From Caulobacter sp. BK020 (lineage in GTDB: Bacteria > Pseudomonadota > Alphaproteobacteria > Caulobacterales > Caulobacteraceae): a stretch of 64,000 nucleotides of DNA. Below are positions 44,459-52,573 of this stretch, piece by piece (the stretch's first letter is position 1; each line of letters begins with the position of its first letter). The notes below the pieces were generated by a model. The model saw only the letters and a program-made list of their open reading frames with translations. It was not told the origin of the DNA and made no database searches. The stretch spans positions 310,001 to 374,000 of the forward strand of contig NZ_SLZL01000003.1 of the NCBI RefSeq assembly GCF_004342605.1. The letters are read 5' to 3'. Made by a program: the position numbers and the translations under genes.

Positions 44459-45958
44459 ATGTCGACGACGAGCGCCTGGAGCCGTGTGCCGCATGACCCG
44501 CCGTCGCGCAGCGACTGGGCGGCCCGCGCCCGCTATGCGCCGACCGATTTCGTCACCCTGCTGTGGCGCGAACGCTGGCTGATGCTGCTGGTCTTCGTGG
44601 TGATCTTCGTGCTGGGAGCGGGCTTCGCCTTCACCCAGAAGAAGACCTACACCGCCAGTTCCAGCCTGTTCGTCCGCCTGGGCCAGGAATATGTCTACGA
44701 GCCTCGGGCCGGCGACGCCGCCCGCGGCGCGGTGCCCGACGTCGACCAGGTGATCCAGTCGGAATCCGAGATCCTGGGCAGCGGCGAGCTGCGCGAGCGG
44801 GTGATCCGCAAGGTCGGCTTCGGCCGGATCTTCCCCAGCAGCGCCGCCAAGTACGCCGTGGCCTCGCCCGAGGCGAAGCGCAAGCTGATGGCCGAGGGCC
44901 GCGACAGCCTGGCCCGCAACCTGAAGATCGAGACCGCCCCGGACAATTCGATCATCCGCCTGTCCTATTCCAACCAGGATCCGGAGGTCGCCGAGAAGGT
45001 GCTCAACACCCTGCTTGAGGAATATCTGATCTATCGGCGCAACCTGCTGATCGGCGCCGACGACAACGGGCTGGAGCGCCAGCGCGAGCTGTTCACCGAA
45101 AAGCTGGCCCAGACCGACGCGGCCTACCAGGCCTTCCTGTCGGGCAACGACATCGGCGACTTCACCGCCCAGAAGACCGCCCTGACCCAGCTGCAGGCCC
45201 AGGCCGAGTCGCAGAAATACGCCACCGAGGCCCAGCTCCAGGACCGCAGGGGCCGGCTGGCCGCCGTCGAGGCCGAGCTGGCCAGGACCCCGACCGACAT
45301 GGTCCTGTACCGCGACAGCGACATGTCGGCGTCCAGCAAGCTGGCCCAGCTGAAGCTGGACCGCGAGGGCCTGCTGTCCCGCTATCGTGCCGACGCCCAG
45401 CCGGTGCGCGACATCGACGCGCAGATCGCCCAGCTGCAGCAGGGCGTGTCGTCGGGCCGCACCAACGGCGAGGGCGCGCGCCGCAGCGGCCCCAACCCGA
45501 TCTGGCAGACCCTGCAGTCCACCCGCAACGACTTGTCCGCCGAGGTGGCCGCGCTCCAGCAGTCGCTGAACGCCTACACCCAGCAGGTGCAGGACGTGAA
45601 CCAGCGCCTGCTGCGTCTGGCCGAGCTGGAGCCCACCTTCAACCAGCTGTCGCGCGACCGCGACGTGCTGTCGTCGAACGTCAAGGACTTCACGGTCAAG
45701 GAACAGCAGGACCAGGCCCAGCGGCAGATGTCGGCCGAGGGCAGCGACAACATCCGCATCGTCCAGCGCGCCGTGGCCCCGTCGACGGGCAAGAGCCTGC
45801 GGAAGCCGATCCTGGTGCTGGCCTTCCTGTTCGCCGCCTTCACCGCCGCCTGCGCGGGCCTGGTGCGCATGCTGCTGCGCCCCGGCCTGCAGACCCCGGC
45901 GTCCGCCTCGCGCACCCTGGGCCTGCCGGTGCTGGCCACAGCCAACTACAAGCGCTGA
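44459..45958 (+). CDS. hfsA: holdfast anchor/chain-length protein HfsA
   Basis: A 499-residue Wzz/PCP-type inner-membrane protein. The Wzz domain begins with a membrane helix (LWRERWLMLLVFVVIFVLGAGF), then a large periplasmic part with long coiled-coil segments (residues ~170-420, for example TQLQAQAESQKYATEAQLQDR), and a second membrane helix near the C-terminus (PILVLAFLFAAFTAACAGLV). It lacks a kinase domain, which is supplied by HfsB. It probably joins HfsB and HfsD in the export channel. Confidence 0.93.
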   Translation: MSTTSAWSRVPHDPPSRSDWAARARYAPTDFVTLLWRERWLMLLVFVVIFVLGAGFAFTQKKTYTASSSLFVRLGQEYVYEPRAGDAARGAVPDVDQVIQSESEILGSGELRERVIRKVGFGRIFPSSAAKYAVASPEAKRKLMAEGRDSLARNLKIETAPDNSIIRLSYSNQDPEVAEKVLNTLLEEYLIYRRNLLIGADDNGLERQRELFTEKLAQTDAAYQAFLSGNDIGDFTAQKTALTQLQAQAESQKYATEAQLQDRRGRLAAVEAELARTPTDMVLYRDSDMSASSKLAQLKLDREGLLSRYRADAQPVRDIDAQIAQLQQGVSSGRTNGEGARRSGPNPIWQTLQSTRNDLSAEVAALQQSLNAYTQQVQDVNQRLLRLAELEPTFNQLSRDRDVLSSNVKDFTVKEQQDQAQRQMSAEGSDNIRIVQRAVAPSTGKSLRKPILVLAFLFAAFTAACAGLVRMLLRPGLQTPASASRTLGLPVLATANYKR

Positions 45959-46048
45959 GGCCTGCAACCCTGAGCGCTTTCGTCGCCTTTCGCGCGAGCG
46001 CGTTTGGCCTTTAAGGTAAACGGACTTCAACGCGCGGCGATTCGGCGA

Positions 46049-46750
46049 ATGGTGGATTTGAACGTCGAGATGGCGGAGCTGTGGGGGTCCTTGGGCGCCC
46101 CCGCGCCCGGCCGCGCGCACGTCATCCAGTTCGTCGCCGCCCGGCGCGGGGAGGGGACGTCGACCGCCGCCCGCGAATTCGCCCGCTTCGCCGCCAAACG
46201 GGCGGGCCGCAAGACCTGGCTGATCGACCTGGACCTGGTCACCTCGCCGCAATACCAGGCCATCGCCGCCGACCCCGAACGCTATGGCCAGCTGGGCGGC
46301 GGCACGCCCGCCTCGCCCGATGGCTCGGCCTTCTTCACCGTCCAGCCGCCGGCCCCAAAGCCGGACGGCGGCGTCTGGCCCGACGCCAAGTACCTGACGG
46401 CCCACAGTGTGGGGGGACCGCGCTTCTGGGTGACGCGCTTCAACCGCGAGGCCCTGCGCGGCCGCCAGAAGGTGCACATCCTGCCCGGCGTCGAATACTG
46501 GGCGGCGCTGCGCCGCCACGCCGAGATCATCGTCGTCGACTGCCCCTCGGCCGACCGTTCCCAGGCCGCCCTGACCCTGGCCCAGCACATGGACCAGACG
46601 GTGCTGGTGGTCAGCGCCCAGCAGCCCGACGTGCGGCCGCCGGGCCTGCTGCGGGACGCCCTGGCCTCGGCCGGCGGTCGCACGGCGGGCGTGTTCTTCA
46701 ACCAGGCCTCGGTCCAGCCGCCGAAGTTCCTGAAGGCCATCCTGCCGTGA
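46049..46750 (+). CDS. hfsB: holdfast export protein HfsB (ATPase-like, degenerate P-loop)
   Basis: A 233-residue cytoplasmic protein resembling the kinase half of Wzc. Walker A-like sequence ARRGEGTST (residues 31-39) has Thr where the canonical Lys should be; Walker A'-like TWLIDLDLVTS and Walker B-like IIVVDCPSADRSQ follow. I use the ATG at 46049 (a TTG at 46004 is possible). No Tyr-rich C-terminal tail is visible. It is encoded after hfsA, as in C. crescentus, and probably pairs with HfsA. Confidence 0.85.
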   Translation: MVDLNVEMAELWGSLGAPAPGRAHVIQFVAARRGEGTSTAAREFARFAAKRAGRKTWLIDLDLVTSPQYQAIAADPERYGQLGGGTPASPDGSAFFTVQPPAPKPDGGVWPDAKYLTAHSVGGPRFWVTRFNREALRGRQKVHILPGVEYWAALRRHAEIIVVDCPSADRSQAALTLAQHMDQTVLVVSAQQPDVRPPGLLRDALASAGGRTAGVFFNQASVQPPKFLKAILP

Positions 46751-46788
46751 GGACTCTGTCGTGAGGAGTTTCTCGTGAGGACCGGGCC

Positions 46789-48051
46789 GTGAGCGTGGTG
46801 CATGGCGCGGCCCCCGTCGCGCCAGCCCGGCTGATGTTCTCGCAAATCGTGCTGTTTGGCCTGGCCGTCTTCGCCTTGCTGGTCTTCAGCGGCGGCTGGG
46901 AGCTGCCGGCGGTCGGCGAGAACGCGACCGAGAGCGGCTCGGCCATCCTGCGCCTGGGCTATCTGCCCGCCTACGCCGCGGGCTTCGCCCTGATCGCCCT
47001 GCGGCCGGGCGCGAGCCTGCGGGTGTTGGTCCGCCAGCCCTTCCTGCTCGTCCTGCTGACGATCGCCGTCGCCTCGATGTTCTGGTCGGTGAACCCCGAC
47101 CAGACGGTGCGGCGCTGTTTCGCCCTGGTCTGCACCACCCTGGGCGGCGTGGCCCTGGCGGCGCGGTTCCGCTGGCCGCAGCTGGCCGAGGTGATGGGCG
47201 CGGCCTTCGCGCTGCTGATCGTCGCCTGTTTCGTGGTCTGCCTGGCCGTGCCGCGCATCGGGGTGATGACCGAGCTGTTCCCCGGCGCCTGGCGTGGCCT
47301 GTGGCGCGAGAAGAACGGCCTGGGCGGTCTCATGGCGTTTGGTTTCTGCATCCTGTCGGCGGCGGCCCTGCTCAATCCCCGGCGCGCCCGGCTGTGGTGG
47401 GCCTTCGCGGGGCTGGCGGTGGTGCTGGTGCTGATGTCGACCTCCAAGACCTCCCTGGTCTCGCTGGTGTTGGGCGCCGGGGCCCTCGGCTTCGTGGTGG
47501 TGGCCCGCCGCGGCCCGGCCGTCGGCGCGGCGGCCACCTGGGCGGGTGTGACCGGCGTCGTCTTGCTGGTCGCCTTCTCCCTGTTCGCCGCGGACGTGTT
47601 CTTCGCCATCCTCGGCAAGGACGCCACCCTGACCGGCCGCACCAAGATCTGGAGCGCGGTGATGCGTGAGATCGAGGACCGTCCCTGGCAGGGCTATGGC
47701 TACTCCGCCGTATGGGGCGACAAGAGCGGCTGGGGCCCGTTCGCCTGGATCAGCAAGAACGCCGGCTTCCAGGCCCAGCACGCCCACAACAGCTGGCTGG
47801 AGCAGTGGCTGGGCCTGGGCCTTGTGGGTCTGATCGCCTGGGGGCTGTTCTACCTGCAGACCATGACTCTGGCCGTGATCGCCGTGTACCGCGACCGCGG
47901 CGGCGGCCTCCTGGCCTTCCCGTTCCTAGTCGTCTACAGCTTGGTGTCCCTGACCGAGAGCATCGCGGTCGTCTACAACGATTTTCGCTGGGTGCTGTTC
48001 GTGGCCTTCGCCGCCAAGCTGGCCTTCCCGGACCGCGAGGTCGAGCGGTAG
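46789..48051 (+). CDS. hfsC: holdfast polysaccharide polymerase HfsC
   Basis: A 420-residue polytopic inner-membrane protein with about ten spans, of the O-antigen ligase/polymerase (Wzy) type. A large periplasmic loop carries the conserved TGRTKIWSAVMREIEDRPWQGYGYSA and NAGFQAQHAHNSWLEQWLGLGLVGL. It is predicted to polymerise repeat units flipped by HfsF. The GTG start at 46789 comes after three TGAGGA repeats. In C. crescentus this is a partly redundant paralogue pair (HfsC/HfsI); HfsI is not in this window. Confidence 0.88.
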   Translation: MSVVHGAAPVAPARLMFSQIVLFGLAVFALLVFSGGWELPAVGENATESGSAILRLGYLPAYAAGFALIALRPGASLRVLVRQPFLLVLLTIAVASMFWSVNPDQTVRRCFALVCTTLGGVALAARFRWPQLAEVMGAAFALLIVACFVVCLAVPRIGVMTELFPGAWRGLWREKNGLGGLMAFGFCILSAAALLNPRRARLWWAFAGLAVVLVLMSTSKTSLVSLVLGAGALGFVVVARRGPAVGAAATWAGVTGVVLLVAFSLFAADVFFAILGKDATLTGRTKIWSAVMREIEDRPWQGYGYSAVWGDKSGWGPFAWISKNAGFQAQHAHNSWLEQWLGLGLVGLIAWGLFYLQTMTLAVIAVYRDRGGGLLAFPFLVVYSLVSLTESIAVVYNDFRWVLFVAFAAKLAFPDREVER

Positions 48052-48072
48052 CGAGTCGGGGACTAGCGAGTC

Positions 48073-48139
48073 GGGGACGCACACTCACCCCAAGATCTCG
48101 GCTAGCCTTGCATGAGCTTTGCCGTGAGTGTGTGTCCCC
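48073..48139. repeat. 67-bp element with 16-bp inverted ends, copy 3
   Basis: GGGGACGCACACTCAC at 48073-48088 and GTGAGTGTGTGTCCCC at 48124-48139, matching copies at 32358-32423 and 32492-32558 in size and ends. It lies between hfsC and the DUF1304 gene, 22 bases after the hfsC stop and 24 before the next start. Confidence 0.9.
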
Positions 48140-48162
48140 ATCTCTGCCCCGAAGGAATCCGC

Positions 48163-48522
48163 ATGCTGCTGGCCGCCCAGATCGTCACCGGGATCGTCGC
48201 CCTGATCCACGTCTACATCGTGCTGCTGGAGACGGTGCTGTTCGACACCCGGGGCAAGCGGGTGTTCGGCCTGACCGACGCGGCGGCGGCGATCGTCAAG
48301 CCGGCCCTGTCCAACCAGGGCTGCTACAACGGCTTCCTGGTCGCGGCCCTGGCGCTGGGGCTGTTCTGGCCCGACGACGTGACGGCCAAGGCGTTCGCTT
48401 TCTATGGCCTGGCCTGCGTGGCCGTGGCCGGCGTCTGGGGCGGCCTGACCGTCAAGCGCTCGATCCTGCTGATCCAGACCCTGCCGGCCGTGGCGGCATT
48501 GGCGCTGTGGTGGATGGTCTAG
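48163..48522 (+). CDS. DUF1304-family membrane protein
   Basis: A 119-residue protein with four membrane helices and the family pattern: IVTGIVALIHVYIVLLETVLFDT, NQGCYNGFLVAALALGLFW, and LACVAVAGVWGGL. DUF1304 proteins have no known function. I start at 48163 (MLLAAQIV) since the longer in-frame alternative runs into the repeat element. It is not known to be part of the holdfast machinery. It may be transcribed with hfsC. Confidence 0.85.
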   Translation: MLLAAQIVTGIVALIHVYIVLLETVLFDTRGKRVFGLTDAAAAIVKPALSNQGCYNGFLVAALALGLFWPDDVTAKAFAFYGLACVAVAGVWGGLTVKRSILLIQTLPAVAALALWWMV

Positions 48523-48601
48523 GCGCTTTCCTCCCCAAGGCGGGGTTGACGCCCCGGGCCATCCCGCTAGAGCCAGTGCCCGAGCTTGGCCCGAGGACCC
48601 G

Positions 48602-49291
48602 ATGATCGATTTCTCCGAAGACATCTTCAGCGAACCCGAGGACGTGGATCCGGACACCCTGGCCAATCTGGGGCCGCTGCGGCCGCTGGCCGGCGTCTGG
48701 GAAGGACGCAAGGGCGTCGACCTGAACCCGAAGGCCGACGGACCCGAGCGGCGCGACTATCTCGAACGCATCGAGATGCAGCCCATCGACCCCCAGGCCA
48801 ACGGGCCGCAGCTGCTCTACGGCCTGCGCTACCACGTCCATATCGTCGCCTCCGACGAGGACACCACCTTCCATGACCAGGTCGGCTATTGGCTGTGGGA
48901 GCCCGCGACAGGACTGATCATGCAGACCCTGGCCATCCCGCGCGGCCAGGTGGCGCTGGCCAGCGGCCGGGCGACGCCGGACGGTTCCGGCCTGGTCGTC
49001 CGGGCCGAGCGGGGCGGCCCCGGCTACGGGATCTGTTCGACCGACTTCCTGGAATGGGCGTTCCGCACCGATTCCTACGAGCTGGAGGTGGGCTTCGGCG
49101 CCGACGGCGGCTGGTCCTATGTGTCGACCACCATGCTCCAGGTGCGCGGCCGGACCGCGCCGTTCCGCCACGTCGACCGCAACACCCTGACCAAGGTCGC
49201 CGAGCCGCGGCCCAATCCCTCGGCGCGGATCGCGGCGGGCCAGGCGACCCTGGCCGAGGCGCATGGCTTCGTAACGATGGACGCCGTCTAG
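48602..49291 (+). CDS. heme-binding beta-barrel (nitrobindin-like) protein
   Basis: A 229-residue soluble protein with a FABP/nitrobindin-type beta-barrel: LRPLAGVWEGRKGVDLNP, LYGLRYHVHIV, FHDQVGYWLWEPATGLIMQTLAIPRGQ, DFLEWAFRTDSYELEVG, and WSYVSTTMLQVRGRTAPFRHVDRNTLTKV with the C-terminal His in the place where nitrobindins bind heme. No signal peptide. Like its neighbour it is not known in the holdfast pathway. Confidence 0.8.
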   Translation: MIDFSEDIFSEPEDVDPDTLANLGPLRPLAGVWEGRKGVDLNPKADGPERRDYLERIEMQPIDPQANGPQLLYGLRYHVHIVASDEDTTFHDQVGYWLWEPATGLIMQTLAIPRGQVALASGRATPDGSGLVVRAERGGPGYGICSTDFLEWAFRTDSYELEVGFGADGGWSYVSTTMLQVRGRTAPFRHVDRNTLTKVAEPRPNPSARIAAGQATLAEAHGFVTMDAV

Positions 49292-49299
49292 GCTGAAAA

Positions 49300-49412
49300 C
49301 CCCCTCAGTCGGCTTCGCCGACAGCTCCCCCAGAGGGGGAGCAGCTCGCGTGGCGTTGCTCCTCCCCCGTGGCGGAGGTGGCCCGAAGGGCCGGAGGAGG
49401 CCTGCCGCTCCT
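49300..49412. repeat. palindrome-rich intergenic element
   Basis: A chain of short hairpins: GTCGGCTTCGCCGAC, GCTCCCCCAGAGGGGGAGC, CCTCCCCCGTGGCGGAGG-like and GGCCCGAAGGGCC. It resembles the 120-bp elements at 9446 and 33092 in design but not in sequence. It lies between the convergent ends of the beta-barrel gene and hfsH. Confidence 0.65.
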
Positions 49413-50184
49413 AAAGCCCGATCCGCCGCGCGCCCTCGGCCACGGTCACGACGTCGAACCCCGCCGTCAGGGCGCTGTCGACCAGGCGTTCCAGGGCTGC
49501 GGTCGTGCAGCCCCACGGCGACGGCTGGGGCGAGACGTCGTGGGTGTAGAGGATCAGCCAGGCCTTGCGCCGGTGGGCCTTGTCCAGCCAGTCCAGGGCG
49601 ACCTGCTCGCCGTCCGCGCCCTCGATGCCGACCGCCGGGGCCTGGTTGAGGTCGGCGCCGTCGGCGATCAGGCCATGGTGCAAGGCGCGCAGGGTCTTGA
49701 AGCGTCCGGCCAGGGCGGTCTTGGCCGGGGCGGCGACGTCGCCATAGGGATAGGCGAAGCTGACCGGCTCGCCCGTTCCCCACTCGGCCAGATGCCGGGC
49801 GTTGAGGTCGATGTCGGCCAGGGTCTCGTCGCGCGAGGCCTGGCCGCAGTCCAGGTGCGAGAAGGTGTGGCAGGCGATCTCGTGGCCGGCGGCGTGCAGG
49901 CGGGCGGCGTCGGCGCCGGTGGCGAAGCGGCCCATCGGCCCCTCGCGCCCGGTCAGGCCGGCGGCGAAATAATAGGTGCCGCGCAGGCCGCGGGCCTCCA
50001 GCACCTGGGCGCCGGCCTCGCAGGCGGTGGCCGGGGCGTCGTCGAAGCTGAACGACACCATCGGCCGCTCCAGCTTCACGCGGGCGGGACGGCGGTGGGC
50101 CAGGCGGATCAGCCGGCGGCGGACCTTGCCCTTCAGGCTGCGGTCGGGCTCGTAGGCGTCGACCTTCTCGAACGAGGTTTGCAT
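49411..50184 (-). CDS. hfsH: holdfast polysaccharide deacetylase HfsH
   Basis: A 257-residue NodB-family deacetylase, known in Caulobacter to deacetylate GlcNAc units and so give the holdfast its cohesion and adhesion. NodB motif 1 is VSFSFDDAPAT (metal-binding Asp pair), motif 2 is HTFSHLD (the two His), then FAYPYGD and the late ILYTHDVSP (catalytic His). No signal peptide, so it should act in the cytoplasm. It overlaps the hfsG stop (TGATG), so translation is coupled. Confidence 0.93.
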   Translation of the reverse strand: MQTSFEKVDAYEPDRSLKGKVRRRLIRLAHRRPARVKLERPMVSFSFDDAPATACEAGAQVLEARGLRGTYYFAAGLTGREGPMGRFATGADAARLHAAGHEIACHTFSHLDCGQASRDETLADIDLNARHLAEWGTGEPVSFAYPYGDVAAPAKTALAGRFKTLRALHHGLIADGADLNQAPAVGIEGADGEQVALDWLDKAHRRKAWLILYTHDVSPQPSPWGCTTAALERLVDSALTAGFDVVTVAEGARRIGL

Positions 50185-51125
50185 CAGACGGCGTCCGAAT
50201 AGAGCGCGGCGCGGTAGAGCCGCAGGGCGAGGGCGCGGAGCGGCGTCGGGGCCGCCTCGTTGAGGCCAAAGGCCTTGAGCATGGGCCGCCAGGTCCCGCG
50301 CAGCGGCAGGGACTTCAGGGTCTTGGCCATCTTGTAGCTGGGATAGCCGCTGACCACCTCGCGGTGGCCGGCCACCACCCGGGCGAAGTTGGCCGCCGAC
50401 TGCTCGTACTTGGCGGCCAGGGTCGGGGCGGTGTCGAGGCCCAGGTGGGTGGCCGAATTGTCGATGTGCAGGATCGGGTGGCGCTGGGCCACGCGCATGG
50501 CCCACTCGACGTCCTCCCAACCCCAGCCGGCGAAGTTTTCATCGAACCCGATGGTTTCGAAGACGTCTCGGCGAACCAGCAGGTTGGAGGTGAAGACGTG
50601 CTTCTCCGGCTCCTTGGCCCGCTCGGGGGCGGGGACGCAGTCGCTTTTCAGCGCCATGGACCGGTGCAGCTCGTGCTCGGGGCGGCGCGGGGTCTGGTCC
50701 AGGGTGAAACCGCCGAAGGCCACGGGCGTATCGTCGGCCGCGACCGCCGCCCAGCGGGCCAGGAAGCCGATCGGGTCGGGCAGCATGTCGCTGTCGAGGA
50801 ACAGCAGGTGGCGGCCCCGGGCGTGCCGGGCCAGGCGGTTGCGGCCCTTAGCGCGTCCCTCGTTGGATGACAGGGCGATCAGCCGGGCCGGCAGCTTCAG
50901 CTTCTCGATCCGCGCCGCCATGCGTCGGGTCAGGGCCGCGTCGCCGCCGCCGTCGTCCAGCAGCACGATCTCGGCGTCGGCGCCCGGCTCGTCCAGGGCC
51001 TTGAGCAGGGCGCTGGGGTCGTCGCGATAGGTCGGGATCAGCACCGACAGGCGCGGCGCGGCGTCCTGCTGGGCCAAGGCCGCCCAGGCGGCGTTATCGG
51101 TCAGGGTCTCGGTCACGACGGTCAT
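50184..51125 (-). CDS. hfsG: holdfast glycosyltransferase HfsG
   Basis: A 313-residue GT2 family enzyme of the holdfast pathway. LSVLIPTYRDDPSALLKAL begins the GT-A fold, VLLDDGGGD and HLLFLDSDMLPDP (the DxD motif) are donor-binding, and FTSNLLVRRDVFETIGFDENFAGWGWEDVEWAMRV is the acceptor region with the catalytic-base ED pair. There is no membrane span, but the C-terminal part is basic and could contact the membrane. It starts inside the hfsF stop (ATGA), so hfsE-F-G-H form one operon. Confidence 0.92.
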   Translation of the reverse strand: MTVVTETLTDNAAWAALAQQDAAPRLSVLIPTYRDDPSALLKALDEPGADAEIVLLDDGGGDAALTRRMAARIEKLKLPARLIALSSNEGRAKGRNRLARHARGRHLLFLDSDMLPDPIGFLARWAAVAADDTPVAFGGFTLDQTPRRPEHELHRSMALKSDCVPAPERAKEPEKHVFTSNLLVRRDVFETIGFDENFAGWGWEDVEWAMRVAQRHPILHIDNSATHLGLDTAPTLAAKYEQSAANFARVVAGHREVVSGYPSYKMAKTLKSLPLRGTWRPMLKAFGLNEAAPTPLRALALRLYRAALYSDAV

Positions 51126-52564
51126 GCGGGCTTCTGTCGGCGTTGCAGGATGTCCAGGGCCCGGCCGCGCACGCCGCCCGCGTCGAGCGCCAGCGCCGCG
51201 ACGCCATAGACCACGGCGCCGGCGGAGGCCTTCAGGATCAGCTCGACCACGCCGCCGAAGGCCGGCACGGCCAGCACGGCGGCGGTCATCAGGGCGCAGG
51301 CCAGGCCGGAGCGGGCCAGCGCCGCCCACGGCACCGGCAGGGGGCAGGCCCGGCGGCCCAGAAGCGCCGCGCCGACCGCCCCGACGCCGTAGCTGGCGGC
51401 GGTCGCCCACAGGGCCCCGTCCAGGCCGAAGCGCGGGATCAGGGCCAGGTTCAGGACCACGTTGGCTCCGGCCGGAATGGCCATGCACGCGATCAGCAAC
51501 AGGGTCTTCTTGCCCAGGGTGAAGGCCTGCAGCAGGTAGTAGGTCGTCACGCCTGACAGCCATCCGGCCACGGCGATCCACGGCACGACATGGCCGGCGC
51601 CGACGCTGAGGTCGGCGCCGGCCATCACCTGGGCCAGCGGCCGGCCGACCAGGGCCAGGCCGACGGCGGCCGGCAGGGTCAGCAGCACCATGAAGCCGGC
51701 CTGCTCGTGGGCGGCGTCCTTCAGGGCTGGATGGCCGCCGCGCTCCAGCGCCGCGACCAGGGCCGGCCCGCCGGCCATGCCCAGCCAGATGAACACCACA
51801 TCCAGGGTCCGCGAGCCCAGCGAATAGCCGGCGTGATAGACGCCCACCGCCTGCTCGTTCAGGAAGGCGGCCAGCAGGAACCGGTCGGTGGTCGACAGCA
51901 CCAGGGCCAGGACCAGCGACAGGGCCACCGGCACGCCATAGGCGGCGTAGGTCTTGGCCAGGGCCGGATCATAGCGGCCGCCCGTGGTGCGGCGCAGCTC
52001 GGCCGGCAGCACGAACACCAGGCACAGCAGCGAGATCGCCCCCATGCCCAGCAGCGGCGCGGCGCCACCCAGCCCGACCAGGGCCAGGACCAGGCCCAGC
52101 AGGAAGCCGCCGACGGTCTGGACGACGTCCAGCAAGGCTGCGCCCGACACCTCGCCGGCCGCGCGGCGGCGTTCCTGCGACAGCTTGGCCAGGCTCTTGA
52201 CCACCGCCCCGGCGAAGGCGGCGGCGACGGCGACCTTCATCGGGGCCGACAGGGGCGCGAAACGCAGCACGCCGGCGGCGACGACCGGCACGGCCATGGC
52301 CAGGCCGAACCACAGGCGGTAGAGGGTGGCGAAATGGTCGGGCAGGCGGCCGTCGGCGTCTTGCCGGGCGTGGAAGCGCGCCATCGCCGCTTCCGTCCAG
52401 GTCAGCAGGATGGTCTGGGTCAGGCTGAGGGCCGAGAAGGCCAGGGCGTAAACGCCATATTGCTCGGGCGTCAGGACCCGGGTGAACAGGACGATGGTGA
52501 GCAGGCCCACCACGCCCTGGGCGATGTTGACCGGCAGATATCCGAGTACGCCACGCCAGAACAT
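51122..52564 (-). CDS. hfsF: holdfast polysaccharide flippase HfsF
   Basis: A 480-residue Wzx/MOP-superfamily membrane protein with 12-14 spans. N-terminal LPVNIAQGVVGLLTIVLFTRVLTPEQYGVYALAF is the Wzx signature. It is predicted to move lipid-linked repeat units across the inner membrane for HfsC to polymerise. hfsE lies 9 bases upstream, hfsG overlaps downstream. Confidence 0.93.
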   Translation of the reverse strand: MFWRGVLGYLPVNIAQGVVGLLTIVLFTRVLTPEQYGVYALAFSALSLTQTILLTWTEAAMARFHARQDADGRLPDHFATLYRLWFGLAMAVPVVAAGVLRFAPLSAPMKVAVAAAFAGAVVKSLAKLSQERRRAAGEVSGAALLDVVQTVGGFLLGLVLALVGLGGAAPLLGMGAISLLCLVFVLPAELRRTTGGRYDPALAKTYAAYGVPVALSLVLALVLSTTDRFLLAAFLNEQAVGVYHAGYSLGSRTLDVVFIWLGMAGGPALVAALERGGHPALKDAAHEQAGFMVLLTLPAAVGLALVGRPLAQVMAGADLSVGAGHVVPWIAVAGWLSGVTTYYLLQAFTLGKKTLLLIACMAIPAGANVVLNLALIPRFGLDGALWATAASYGVGAVGAALLGRRACPLPVPWAALARSGLACALMTAAVLAVPAFGGVVELILKASAGAVVYGVAALALDAGGVRGRALDILQRRQKPA

Positions 52565-52573
52565 GTTTGGTCC

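Noticed and set aside
44408..46588. A 726-codon open frame on the minus strand across hfsA and hfsB
   Set aside because: It is antisense to two well-supported genes; the open frame follows from the high GC content, and its peptide is Gly/Ala/Gln/Arg-rich with no known domain.
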